From: Bacillota bacterium | Lineage (GTDB): Bacteria > Bacillota > Clostridia > Lachnospirales > Lachnospiraceae | DNA: 64,000 bases | Assembly: GCA_023392615.1 (NCBI GenBank) | Contig: JAEVYT010000017.1 | Coordinates: 372,001-436,000 of the forward strand | Reading direction: 5' to 3' | In this document: one piece after another, positions 52,314-60,433 of the stretch | Position numbering within the stretch: the first letter of the stretch is position 1 | How the letters are laid out: every line of letters starts with the position of its first letter | Program-made: the position numbers and the translations under genes | Notes under the pieces: generated by a model | Seen by the model: the letters and a program-made list of their open reading frames with translations, nothing else | Database searches by the model: none | Told to the model about the DNA's origin: nothing

Positions 52314-53192
52314 ATGCATTTTGTAGAAGCGAAGGGGATATTATCGCCTCGTAACGGAATGAACCTATACAGAGGATGCACGCATGGATGTATCTATTGT
52401 GACAGCCGTAGCAAATGCTATGGCTTTACGCATGATTTTGAAGATATTGAGGTTAAAAAGAATGCACCGGAGCTTCTGGAGAAGGCTCTGCGTTCAAAAA
52501 GAAAAAAGTGCATGATTGGAACCGGGGCGATGTGTGATCCGTATATGCATTGTGAAAAAACCTTGAAATTGACAAGACAATGTCTGGAGATTATTGATCA
52601 TCATGAATACGGTTTAGCTATCCAGACGAAATCCGACTTAATCCTGCGAGATCTGGATTTGTTAAAAAGTATTAATGAGAAATCAAAATGTGTAGTGGCT
52701 ATGACACTTACGACCTATGATGAAGCGTTATGCAAAATACTAGAACCGAATGTTTGCACTACAAGGAGACGGTTTGAGGTGCTACATATTTTAAGAGAGA
52801 ATGGAATTCCTACGGTAGTATGGATTACGCCTCTGTTACCTTTTATCAATGACACGAAAGAAAACCTGGAAGGAATATTAGATTACTGTGTAAAGGCAAA
52901 GGTTCATGGAATTATTGCTCCCAATATGGGGGTCACGCTTCGAGAGGGTGACAGAGAGTACTTCTATGAGGCACTTGATCGGCATTTTCCAGGGATGAAA
53001 GCAAAGTATCATAACAAATACGGATACGCCTATGAAGTAGATAGTGACAATAAAGCAGAATTGTTCGATACGTTTAATCGTATCTGTAAGGAATATGGAA
53101 TTGTGAGTGATTGGAGAGAGGTATTTGCGTATCTGCATGACTTTCCTGAGAATAAGAATTATGAACAACTGAAATTATTTGATGAATTATAA
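52314..53192 (+). CDS. SPL-family (COG1533) radical SAM protein
   Basis: A 292-residue protein with the cluster motif GCTHGCIYCDSRSKC near residue 22, then CMIGTGAMCDPYMHCEK and LAIQTKSDLILRDLDLL, typical of spore photoproduct lyase-like proteins of unknown substrate (not SplB itself, which is longer and carries other conserved cysteines). The start follows AGAGAGG. It lies 77 bp after the preceding radical SAM gene and is closed by a hairpin. Confidence 0.85.
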   Translation: MHFVEAKGILSPRNGMNLYRGCTHGCIYCDSRSKCYGFTHDFEDIEVKKNAPELLEKALRSKRKKCMIGTGAMCDPYMHCEKTLKLTRQCLEIIDHHEYGLAIQTKSDLILRDLDLLKSINEKSKCVVAMTLTTYDEALCKILEPNVCTTRRRFEVLHILRENGIPTVVWITPLLPFINDTKENLEGILDYCVKAKVHGIIAPNMGVTLREGDREYFYEALDRHFPGMKAKYHNKYGYAYEVDSDNKAELFDTFNRICKEYGIVSDWREVFAYLHDFPENKNYEQLKLFDEL

Positions 53193-53201
53193 TTTTAATA
53201 C

Positions 53202-53234
53202 GCCGACGAGAACCGTGTAACGGAATTCGTCGGC
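53202..53234 (+). terminator. Terminator after the SPL-family gene
   Basis: GCCGACGA pairs with TCGTCGGC with an inner CCG/CGG pair, followed by ATTTAT. Confidence 0.75.
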
Positions 53235-53299
53235 ATTTATCATGAATGTTAATAGATTATTATAACAGCTAATATTTCGAAATAGCCTTATAATCGAGA

Positions 53300-53731
53300 T
53301 TAAAATGTCACGACCCCAGACTGTTTTGGGTTTATTATAACATATGCTTCGGTAAAATGTACTTCATAGACATCAAGCTTATCACCGACTTGTGCAATCA
53401 TCATCTCAAAACTGGGTAGCTTCTTAACAAACTCTTCCTTTAAATCATACACTGTTAAAGAACTTTTCTCAATCGTACCTTGCTTAACTCGAATGTGTGC
53501 ACTATTTTCTGTCGGAGCAATGGGGATTGAAGTGAATGCTACTTTATTGTTCTGTGAAAATTCTTCTGTCTTAGCATGACCTCTGAGGGTTGAAAAGTAG
53601 ATTATACCTATGTGTTGTGGGTTATAATAAAAATTAACGATTCTAACATTCGGGTTATCGTTTACTGATGAGGCTAATGCGATGTTCTTCGCTTCTTTCA
53701 TGATTCTGACAAATTCTGTTGAAAAATCCAT
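53300..53731 (-). CDS. Pyridoxamine 5'-phosphate oxidase-like flavin-binding protein
   Basis: A 143-residue split-barrel protein (MDFSTEFVRIMKEAKNIALASSVNDNPNVRIVNFYYNP, in part) typical of small clostridial PNPOx-like proteins that bind FMN or a related flavin. The start follows AAGGAGAACAA. It is divergent from the WYL regulator gene, which may control it. The true substrate is unknown; it is not the classic PdxH. Confidence 0.8.
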   Translation of the reverse strand: MDFSTEFVRIMKEAKNIALASSVNDNPNVRIVNFYYNPQHIGIIYFSTLRGHAKTEEFSQNNKVAFTSIPIAPTENSAHIRVKQGTIEKSSLTVYDLKEEFVKKLPSFEMMIAQVGDKLDVYEVHFTEAYVIINPKQSGVVTF

Positions 53732-53869
53732 ATTTGTTCTCCTTTTGAATTATTAAGTTGAATATTTTATATACTTTCGAAAGATAATCTTATTCTAACA
53801 TAAAACCTTGACAACACTATGTCATGGTTTTAAGATGGGATAAATAAATATAAAAAGGATGTATGCATA

Positions 53870-54805
53870 ATGAAAATAGATCGATTAATCTCTATCATCA
53901 TGATATTACTGGAACGCAAAAAAGTCAGTGCCACAAAACTTGCTGAGATGTTTGAAGTGACTCCAAGAACAATATATCGAGATATTGAAACAATTAATGC
54001 TGCAGGGATACCGATTATAACTTATCCGGGTCTTCATGGTGGAATCGGCATCATGGAGGAATATAAATTTAATAAGAAGATATTTACAACTACGGATATC
54101 TCAACAATACTAATGGGGCTTGGGAGTATCTCCGGTGCGATGTCCAATGAAGAGATTATTAATACGATTGCGAAGATAAAGGCATTGGTTTCGGATGAAC
54201 ATATTAGGGATATTGAATTAAAATCCGGTCAAATATTGGTGGATCTCACACACTGGATGGGTAATAAGAATACTCAGGTCAATCTTGAATATATAAAGGA
54301 GGCGTTGAATGAATGCAGATTATTATCCTTTGACTACTCCAATCGTCAAGGGAATAAAAGCACCAGACAAGTGGAACCTTATCGACTGATCTTAAAAGAA
54401 TCGAATTGGTATATGCAAGCATATTGTTCTACAAGAAAGGATTTTTGCATATTTAAGCTGTCACGTATGTCGGGGCTTTCCGTTTTGGATGATACCTATA
54501 TTCCCCGTGAGATAGAAGAACTCTCATTAGGATCTTTGAGCGCGATAGAGAAGAGTTTCATCACAATTAAACTTTTGATAGATGAATCACTCAAAGACAG
54601 AATATTAGAATATTGCCAGGAAGAACAGATTGAGCCATATAAAGATAATAAATTAATGGTGAACTTTCCTTTCGTAGATGATGCGTTTGGGTACAATCTA
54701 TTACTTGGTTTCGGGGAAAAGTGTGAATGCCTAGAACCTGCTTCTGTGAGGGAGGAATTAATAAGGCGAATTGAGAAAATGATGCATGTTTATAAAAGAG
54801 AATAG
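53870..54805 (+). CDS. WYL-domain helix-turn-helix transcriptional regulator (YafY type)
   Basis: A 311-residue protein with an N-terminal DeoR/HTH_11 domain (KKVSATKLAEMFEVTPRTIYRDIETI), a WYL domain (about 140-215; LLSFDYSNRQGN, VEPYRLILKESNWYMQAYC) and a C-terminal WCX-like extension. WYL domains bind small ligands or nucleic acid. AAAGGATG precedes the ATG. It probably regulates its divergent neighbour. Confidence 0.88.
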   Translation: MKIDRLISIIMILLERKKVSATKLAEMFEVTPRTIYRDIETINAAGIPIITYPGLHGGIGIMEEYKFNKKIFTTTDISTILMGLGSISGAMSNEEIINTIAKIKALVSDEHIRDIELKSGQILVDLTHWMGNKNTQVNLEYIKEALNECRLLSFDYSNRQGNKSTRQVEPYRLILKESNWYMQAYCSTRKDFCIFKLSRMSGLSVLDDTYIPREIEELSLGSLSAIEKSFITIKLLIDESLKDRILEYCQEEQIEPYKDNKLMVNFPFVDDAFGYNLLLGFGEKCECLEPASVREELIRRIEKMMHVYKRE

Positions 54806-54863
54806 CTGAAGTGAAGAAGGAAAGCTTGAAAACTGAAAGTATGTAGGGTTTTGAGCAATAAAA

Positions 54864-54903
54864 ATCCCTCTTAATGAATCGTTATGGATCAATTAGGAGG
54901 GAT
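54864..54903. terminator. Bidirectional terminator between WYL and DtxR-family genes
   Basis: ATCCCTC pairs with GAGGGAT, and the inner TTAATGA/TCAATTA segments can extend the stem with mismatches. It lies between convergent genes with A/T runs on both sides. Confidence 0.75.
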
Positions 54904-54919
54904 AAATTTATGACTTCTC

Positions 54920-55276
54920 TTATTGTATATGACTTTTTATTGCGTCAAAACTCTCCTGACTGAGAACATGCTCCAGCCGGCAAGCATCCTCTAAAGCAAT
55001 GTTTTCCGGAACACCAAGTCTGATAAGCCAGGAGGAGAGTAGACTATGTCGTTCATAGATGGATTCTGCAATATCTTTTCCGGCATCTGTCAGATGAATG
55101 AAACCGCCATCATTAACAGCAATATAATCCTTTTCTCTTAGGTTTTTCATCGCAACACTGACACTTGATTTTTTAAAACCCATCTCGTTCGCAATATCAA
55201 CAGAACGAACTTCAGTAAGCTTTTGGCTCAAAACCAGTATGGTTTCTAAATAGTTTTCCGCAGATTCATTCATCAT
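54920..55276 (-). CDS. DtxR/MntR-family metal-dependent repressor
   Basis: A 118-residue protein with the N-terminal winged HTH (SVDIANEMGFKKSSVSVAMKNLREKDYI) and dimerisation/metal-binding helices (ERHSLLSSWLIRLGVPENIALEDACRLEHVLS), without the SH3 domain of full DtxR. It is divergent from feoAAB; matching palindromes precede feoA, feoB and the DUF3793 gene, so it is probably an iron-responsive repressor of that regulon. The tandem ATG start has little more than an AACG stretch upstream, so translation may be weak. Confidence 0.88.
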   Translation of the reverse strand: MMNESAENYLETILVLSQKLTEVRSVDIANEMGFKKSSVSVAMKNLREKDYIAVNDGGFIHLTDAGKDIAESIYERHSLLSSWLIRLGVPENIALEDACRLEHVLSQESFDAIKSHIQ

Positions 55277-55446
55277 AACGTTTACCCCAATCTATAGCGT
55301 TTACATTTTTATCAGGTGTATTTCTTCCAATTAACTGGCACAAGTATAACACAGAAAAAGCCAGATATCAAATTTAATCATATTAAAAACCAGAAAAGTT
55401 CCATCGAGTAGATTTGTGGTTTTTCATAAATTTATGAAAAATATGA

Positions 55447-55480
55447 TTGACATTAGTTAGTTGGTTAGGTTATACTAACC
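55447..55480 (+). promoter_or_regulatory. feoA promoter with overlapping DtxR-type operator
   Basis: TTGACA (55447) and TTATAC (55470) are 17 bases apart. The dyad GGTTAG-GTTATA-CTAACC (55463-55480) covers the -10 box, an arrangement expected for repression by the divergently encoded DtxR-family protein. Confidence 0.7.
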
Positions 55481-55524
55481 TCAGAAAATGAAAATCATTA
55501 TCAAATAGAAAGAGGTTGAGTGAA

Positions 55525-55734
55525 ATGCCATTGTCAATGATTCAAACAGGTATGTCTAATGTGGTGAAGAGAGTCGGAGGTAAGGAAGAGACTAGAAGAT
55601 TCTTAGAGAGCCTAGGTTTTGTCCCAGGTAGTGAGGTAACAATAGTTTCTGAGATGAACGGCAATCTGATTGTCAATGTGAAAAACTCAAGAGTTGCTAT
55701 TGGTAAGGATATTGCTAATAAAATAATGGTTTAA
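55525..55734 (+). CDS. feoA: FeoA family protein (first copy)
   Basis: About 69 residues with an SH3-like FeoA fold (RRFLESLGFVPGSEVTIVSEMNGNLIVNVKNSRVAIGKDIANKI). It assists FeoB in ferrous iron uptake. The ATG at 55525 lies 9 bases after AGAGG; the frame extends to a TTG at 55516. The operator-promoter lies just upstream. Confidence 0.88.
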   Translation: MPLSMIQTGMSNVVKRVGGKEETRRFLESLGFVPGSEVTIVSEMNGNLIVNVKNSRVAIGKDIANKIMV

Positions 55735-55762
55735 TAAACTAGTATAATGAAAGGAATTGCTT

Positions 55763-55984
55763 ATGAAAACCTTAAAGCAAATCGCGATTGGTGATACGGT
55801 CAAAGTAGTTAAATTAACAGGAGAAGGTCCGGTGAAGAGACGAATCATGGATATGGGTATTACAAAGGGCGTGGAAGTATATGTTCGAAAAGTAGCACCA
55901 CTTGGTGATCCCATTGAAATTACTGTTAGGGGATATGAATTATCCTTACGTAAGGCAGATGCAGAGATGATAGAAGTAGAGTGA
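55763..55984 (+). CDS. feoA: FeoA family protein (second copy)
   Basis: About 73 residues; KRRIMDMGITKGVEVYVRKVAPLGDPIEITVRGYELSLRKADAE is the classic FeoA pattern, closer to the canonical family than the first copy. GAAAGGA precedes the ATG. Paired feoA genes before feoB are common in Clostridia. Confidence 0.92.
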   Translation: MKTLKQIAIGDTVKVVKLTGEGPVKRRIMDMGITKGVEVYVRKVAPLGDPIEITVRGYELSLRKADAEMIEVE

Positions 55985-55998
55985 TTTTTTTTACAGGA

Positions 55999-56018
55999 CG
56001 GTTAGTTGAGACTAATCG
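55999..56018. promoter_or_regulatory. Candidate DtxR-type operator upstream of feoB
   Basis: CGGTTAGT-TGAG-ACTAATCG is a near-perfect dyad with the same TTAG-N6-CTAA core as the feoA site. It suggests that feoB has its own regulated start. Confidence 0.6.
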
Positions 56019-56072
56019 AAACGATTTATAAATTATAATGTTAAAAAGCTATTAGGCGAAAGGAGTACTAAA

Positions 56073-58226
56073 ATGTCTATTAAAATTGCACTTGCCGGAA
56101 ATCCAAACTGTGGTAAAACAACTTTGTTTAATGCACTAACAGGTTCAAACCAATTCGTAGGTAACTGGCCAGGCGTAACTGTGGAAAAAAAAGAGGGTAA
56201 ATTGAAGGGACATAAGGATGTCATTGTAATAGATTTACCTGGTATTTATTCGTTATCTCCCTATACTCTAGAAGAGGTTGTGGCAAGAAATTATCTGATT
56301 GGAGAGAGACCGGATGCGATACTTAATATTGTTGATGGTACGAACCTTGAGAGAAACCTATACCTGTCAACACAGTTGATGGAACTTGGAATACCGGTAA
56401 TAATGGCAGTTAATATGATGGATATTCTTGAGAAGACCGGAGATAAGATAGATATCAGTAAGCTTTCAAAAAACCTTGGTTGTGAAGTGGTTAAAATCTC
56501 TGCGTTAAAAGGAAGCGGAATAAGTGATGCAGCGGATAAAGCTGTAGCTCTTGCTAAGAATAAACTGGCAGCCGTGCCTGTTCATGAGTTTGATGAGGGG
56601 GTAGAATCCGTTATTAACTCAGTGAAGGAAATACTTAGTGAAGATGTCTCGGAGGATCTTAGACGCTTCTATGCAATCAAACTTCTTGAGAAGGATGATA
56701 AGATTAAGAGTCAGATGAACACGGTTCCTGATGTGAGTCGGTACATAGATGAACTTGAAGAAAAATATGATGATGATACAGAAAGTATTATCACAAATGA
56801 AAGATATGTCTATATCTCTTCAATTATCAATGAGTGTTACACCAGAATAAAAAGACAATCACTAACGATATCGGATAAGATAGATCGTATTGTTACAAAT
56901 AGAATATTGGCTTTACCGATCTTTGCATTAGTCATGTTAATTGTTTATTATGTATCAGTTACCACAGTTGGTACTTGGGCTACAGATTGGGCTAATGATG
57001 GCGTTTTCGGTGACGGATGGAACCTATTTGGCATAACATCGATACATATTCCCGGTGTTCCGGTTCTAGTCGAATCCCTGCTTAATACAATTGGTTGTGC
57101 GGATTGGTTACAAAGCTTGATTCTTGATGGAATTATTGCAGGTGTGGGCGCAGTACTTGGATTTGTTCCACAGATGCTTGTATTATTTGCATTCCTTGCA
57201 TTCTTAGAAGCATGTGGCTACATGGCCAGAGTTGCATTTATTATGGATCGTATCTTTCGTAAATTCGGACTATCCGGAAAATCCTTTATCCCTATGTTAA
57301 TCGGTAGCGGATGTGGTGTTCCAGGAATTATGTCCTCCAGAACAATTGAGAATGACCGTGATCGTAAGATGTCAATCATGACTACCACTTTTATCCCATG
57401 TGGAGCGAAGCTTCCAATTATAGCATTGATTGCCGGTGCGATATTCAATGGTGCTTGGTGGGTTGCCCCAAGTGCATATTTTGTTGGTATTATGGCAATT
57501 ATCTGCTCGGGTATTATATTGAAGAAGACTAAGATGTTTGCAGGTGACCCGGCTACCTTCGTTATGGAATTACCGGCATACCATATGCCAACCGTTACGA
57601 ACATTCTTCGTAGCATGTGGGAAAGAGGATCTTCCTTTATTAAAAAGGCAGGTACTATCATACTCCTCTCCACGATTGTTGTATGGTTTACTATGAGATT
57701 TGGATGGATTGACGGAAACTTCCGTATGCTTGATACTTTAGAATTGGATCATAGTATATTAGCTAAATTAGGTAGTGCGATATCTTGGCTGTTCATTCCT
57801 CTGGGATGGGGAGACTGGAAGTTCTCTGTGGCAGCGGTTACCGGATTGATCGCAAAGGAGAATGTTATTGGTACATTTGGTATTCTCTTTGGATTTGCTG
57901 AGGTTGCAGAAAACGGTAATGAAATCTGGGGAAGTCTTGCAGGAAGTTTAACGATGTCAGCGGCATATTCATTCCTGGTATTCAACCTCTTATGTGCTCC
58001 GTGCTTTGCGGCGATGGGTGCAATTAAAAGAGAGATGAATAATACGAAATGGTTCTGGTTTGCGGTAGGTTATCAGACCTTGCTTGCATACTGCGTAGCA
58101 TTATGTGTATTCCAGATTGGTACGTTAATCATAACAGGAACGTTCGGATTAGGCACAGTTGCAGCATTTGCTTTGATTGTAGTATTCGGATATCTACTGT
58201 TTAGACCAGCGAAGAAGAGAAGTTAA
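56073..58226 (+). CDS. feoB: Ferrous iron transport protein B
   Basis: The 717-residue Fe2+ transporter has an N-terminal G protein (G1 GNPNCGKTT at residues 9-17, G2 in GNWPGVTVEKKEG, G3 DLPGIYSL, G4 NMMD), a helical GDI-like domain and a membrane part with Gate motifs (SGCGVPGIMSSRTI; PCGAKLPIIALIAG). The length is typical. It is preceded by two feoA genes and followed by a small Cys-rich partner. CGAAAGGAG precedes the ATG. Confidence 0.97.
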   Translation: MSIKIALAGNPNCGKTTLFNALTGSNQFVGNWPGVTVEKKEGKLKGHKDVIVIDLPGIYSLSPYTLEEVVARNYLIGERPDAILNIVDGTNLERNLYLSTQLMELGIPVIMAVNMMDILEKTGDKIDISKLSKNLGCEVVKISALKGSGISDAADKAVALAKNKLAAVPVHEFDEGVESVINSVKEILSEDVSEDLRRFYAIKLLEKDDKIKSQMNTVPDVSRYIDELEEKYDDDTESIITNERYVYISSIINECYTRIKRQSLTISDKIDRIVTNRILALPIFALVMLIVYYVSVTTVGTWATDWANDGVFGDGWNLFGITSIHIPGVPVLVESLLNTIGCADWLQSLILDGIIAGVGAVLGFVPQMLVLFAFLAFLEACGYMARVAFIMDRIFRKFGLSGKSFIPMLIGSGCGVPGIMSSRTIENDRDRKMSIMTTTFIPCGAKLPIIALIAGAIFNGAWWVAPSAYFVGIMAIICSGIILKKTKMFAGDPATFVMELPAYHMPTVTNILRSMWERGSSFIKKAGTIILLSTIVVWFTMRFGWIDGNFRMLDTLELDHSILAKLGSAISWLFIPLGWGDWKFSVAAVTGLIAKENVIGTFGILFGFAEVAENGNEIWGSLAGSLTMSAAYSFLVFNLLCAPCFAAMGAIKREMNNTKWFWFAVGYQTLLAYCVALCVFQIGTLIITGTFGLGTVAAFALIVVFGYLLFRPAKKRS

Positions 58227-58269
58227 GTATAAAAACTCTATTATTTATAGAAGTCTTTAAGAAATTGAA

Positions 58270-58312
58270 AAGTTCAACCGGTAATTGGAGTTTGATGATA
58301 CCGGTTGAACTT
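58270..58312 (+). terminator. Hairpin between feoB and the small Cys-rich gene
   Basis: AAGTTCAACCGGTA pairs perfectly with TACCGGTTGAACTT (14 bp). The following tract is only moderately T-rich. Confidence 0.7.
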
Positions 58313-58393
58313 GATAAATATTTATTTTTATCTATTTGAAATTTGTATGCAAATCGTATTTAAATTAATGGTCAATGATAAGGAGGATATGTC

Positions 58394-58531
58394 ATGGGAA
58401 CTGCTATTACAGCAATTGTAGTAATCGGAGTTGTAGGTTTAATTGTTAAGAATATGGTTGGTGAAAAAAAGAAAGGTAATTCAATACATTGCGGTGGAGC
58501 CTGCAAGGACTGTGGAGGACGTTGCCACTAA
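58394..58531 (+). CDS. FeoB-associated Cys-rich membrane protein
   Basis: A 45-residue protein: one membrane segment (AITAIVVIGVVGLIV), a short basic linker, then a cysteine-rich tail with CGGACKDCGGRCH. This matches the small FeoB-associated Cys-rich family encoded directly after feoB in many Firmicutes. AAGGAGG precedes the ATG. It may help deliver or sense Fe2+. Confidence 0.85.
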   Translation: MGTAITAIVVIGVVGLIVKNMVGEKKKGNSIHCGGACKDCGGRCH

Positions 58532-58722
58532 CGAATATGAATCACTGGGATGTGATTACGATTATCTAGTTCATAGAAATAATAGAGAATAATTGTTTCA
58601 AGACAGGGTATGTTAAAGGTCATAGCTTAGGCAGGAATGTAAAGTGTAGAGTGTTGTTATGAAATATTTATAAGATAGATCAATAGATGATTATATATAT
58701 GAGAAATATTTTTTTGATATAG

Positions 58723-58740
58723 AGTTAGTTACAACTAACT
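58723..58740. promoter_or_regulatory. Candidate DtxR-type operator upstream of the DUF3793 gene
   Basis: AGTTAGTTACAACTAACT has 8-bp perfect arms with the same TTAG-N6-CTAA core found before feoA and feoB. It lies 13 bp before the start codon. Confidence 0.65.
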
Positions 58741-58753
58741 TACAGGAGGAAAT

Positions 58754-59371
58754 GTGTGTAAAGAGACTTATTATATCTTACAGCGAATGGATTTGCACAA
58801 AATCGAGACTCAATTAGCATTACAGTGCGCACCGTTGTTTGCAGGGCTAAAGATATCAAACCTGCTGATTATTCAGAACAAGAACGGTGATGAGATAGAA
58901 GAGATACTTAAGGGAACCGGTATTTCATATTTTTTACTAATGGAGACGAAGAAAAAAACAACATTGTTATTATATAAAGAAGATAGGTTAAAGGAAACGT
59001 TATCAATTGATAGTGTCGTAGTATTTTTTCGTAAATTGGGTTATGAGGATTTTGAACTGGCACATTTGCTGGCACAATTTCAGAAAAGATACGAAAACTA
59101 TATTCTGACAGGAATGAATTTTCCACATGAGATGGGATTACTCTTAGGATATCCGGTTGAGGATGTAAATGGATTTATTGACAATGAGGGTAAGAACTTT
59201 TTACATTCCGGTTACTGGAAGGTATATAAGGATTTGCCTGAGAAGATACATTTGTTTCAATGTTTTGACAGAGCAAAGAAGAATGTTATTCAGATGATTT
59301 TTAACGGAAGATGTATCCGAGAGATTATCACATCCTATCGAGAACAGGAATTACAGCAACAAGCAAGTTGA
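58754..59371 (+). CDS. DUF3793 family protein
   Basis: About 205 residues; LALQCAPLFAGLKISNLL, MNFPHEMGLLLGYPVEDVNGFI and YWKVYKDLPEKIHLFQCFDRAKK are the family's conserved blocks. The function is unknown, but it often lies beside feo or flavodoxin genes. A GTG start at 58754 is 4 bases after AGGAGG; an ATG at 58787 is an alternative. A DtxR-type palindrome just upstream places it in the iron regulon. Confidence 0.82.
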   Translation: MCKETYYILQRMDLHKIETQLALQCAPLFAGLKISNLLIIQNKNGDEIEEILKGTGISYFLLMETKKKTTLLLYKEDRLKETLSIDSVVVFFRKLGYEDFELAHLLAQFQKRYENYILTGMNFPHEMGLLLGYPVEDVNGFIDNEGKNFLHSGYWKVYKDLPEKIHLFQCFDRAKKNVIQMIFNGRCIREIITSYREQELQQQAS

Positions 59372-59422
59372 CCCATGAAATTGAAGATCCTTGATTTGAC
59401 GGGTCTTAGAATAGGAGGAATT

Positions 59423-59704
59423 ATGAGCATAGTGATAATCGGTGGACATGATCGTATGGTCTGTCAATATAAGAAAATCTGTAAGAACCATAAATGTAAG
59501 GCTAAGGTATTCACACAAATGAGTGCAAATCTTAGTGATCAGATCGGATCACCGGATGTTGTTATATTATTTACTAATACGGTATCTCATAAGATGGTAC
59601 GATGTGCGATGGTGGAAGCGGAGAGAAGCAAGGCGGAGATTATACGATGCCATTCCAGTAGCGGAACTGCTTTGAATGAGATTCTAGAGAAGGTTAATCG
59701 ATAA
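59423..59704 (+). CDS. DUF2325 family protein
   Basis: About 93 residues, essentially one DUF2325 domain: MSIVIIGGHDRMVCQYKKICKNHKC, then VVILFTNTVSHKMVR and a Ser-rich loop CHSSSGTALNEIL. AGGAGGA precedes the ATG at 59423; the frame upstream to 59375 lacks a site. It lies 51 bp after the DUF3793 gene, presumably the same transcript, and is closed by a terminator. The function is unknown. Confidence 0.82.
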   Translation: MSIVIIGGHDRMVCQYKKICKNHKCKAKVFTQMSANLSDQIGSPDVVILFTNTVSHKMVRCAMVEAERSKAEIIRCHSSSGTALNEILEKVNR

Positions 59705-59723
59705 TGAGGAATTTGATAAAGCC

Positions 59724-59783
59724 GAGGATGTAATTTGTCTTTATAATCGAAAGATATGAAGCGTAAATTTCATCCTCAGTTTT
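59724..59783 (+). terminator. Terminator after the DUF3793-DUF2325 unit
   Basis: GAGGATGTAATTT pairs with AAATTTCATCCTC (one mismatch), followed by AGTTTTT. Confidence 0.8.
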
Positions 59784-59803
59784 TAAGTTTAGCAGGTGAT
59801 AAT

Positions 59804-59964
59804 AAAATAGGGATATTTCAAAATAAGTAATTTTATTCAGGAACAATGTTATTTAACTCACAAATAGGTAGGAAGAACAGCATTTATACTTTGTATTCCA
59901 AACTATTCATTATGGTAATAACATTATTTTTATAAAATAATTTATATTGAAACATCCCTTTTGC
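59804..59964. repeat. Imperfect inverted-repeat element of about 160 bp
   Basis: The left end AGGGATATTTCAAAATAA and the reverse complement of the right end (AGGGATGTTTCAATATAA) match, and the similarity continues for roughly 45 bases including AATGTTATT in both arms. There is no coding capacity. It may be a decayed MITE or a long hairpin; its ends resemble the terminator at 31130. Confidence 0.5.
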
Positions 59965-60002
59965 TTACCAATGTACCAAGTAAACCGAAACATACTTATA
60001 TC

Positions 60003-60215
60003 TTACTCAGCAGCGCATACGGTAAGATACTCATTTAATTTATTAACTAGTACATCCACATCAAGTCCGTGAACTGCACATGCATCCTCTAAGGATTCAA
60101 CCTGGGAAGAGGGACATCCGAGGCAGTGCATACCGGAATTTAGTAAGATTGGAGTAAAGGCTGGATTGATCTGTAGGATTTCGCCTATAATCATTGATTT
60201 TGTTATTAATTGCAT
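60003..60215 (-). CDS. DUF1858 domain protein
   Basis: From the ATG at 60215 (AAGGAGG upstream) this gives 70 residues: MQLITKSMIIGEILQINP, then LLNSGMHCLGCPSSQVESLEDACAVHGLDVD. The paired cysteines in GMHCLGCPSS are the family mark; DUF1858 proteins are often linked to hybrid-cluster or redox proteins. It is divergent from asrA, suggesting a role in the same redox theme. The frame extends to 60281 but without a site. Confidence 0.85.
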   Translation of the reverse strand: MQLITKSMIIGEILQINPAFTPILLNSGMHCLGCPSSQVESLEDACAVHGLDVDVLVNKLNEYLTVCAAE

Positions 60216-60433
60216 AAAAGAAACCTCCTTATAAAATAGCGTATGAATAGTAATTGTAATATAAGATTCATTGAATATCAATTACTTCGTATTAAAACTG
60301 TTTTTTAATAGCGAACAGAATAATCGTTGCACTTAATATACCAGATAAATATGGGGGTAAATGTAGCCATGGATACAACTTTGCCGAAATTGTTTTGTTA
60401 TAATCATTTTATCAATGAATAGGAGGTACTAAA

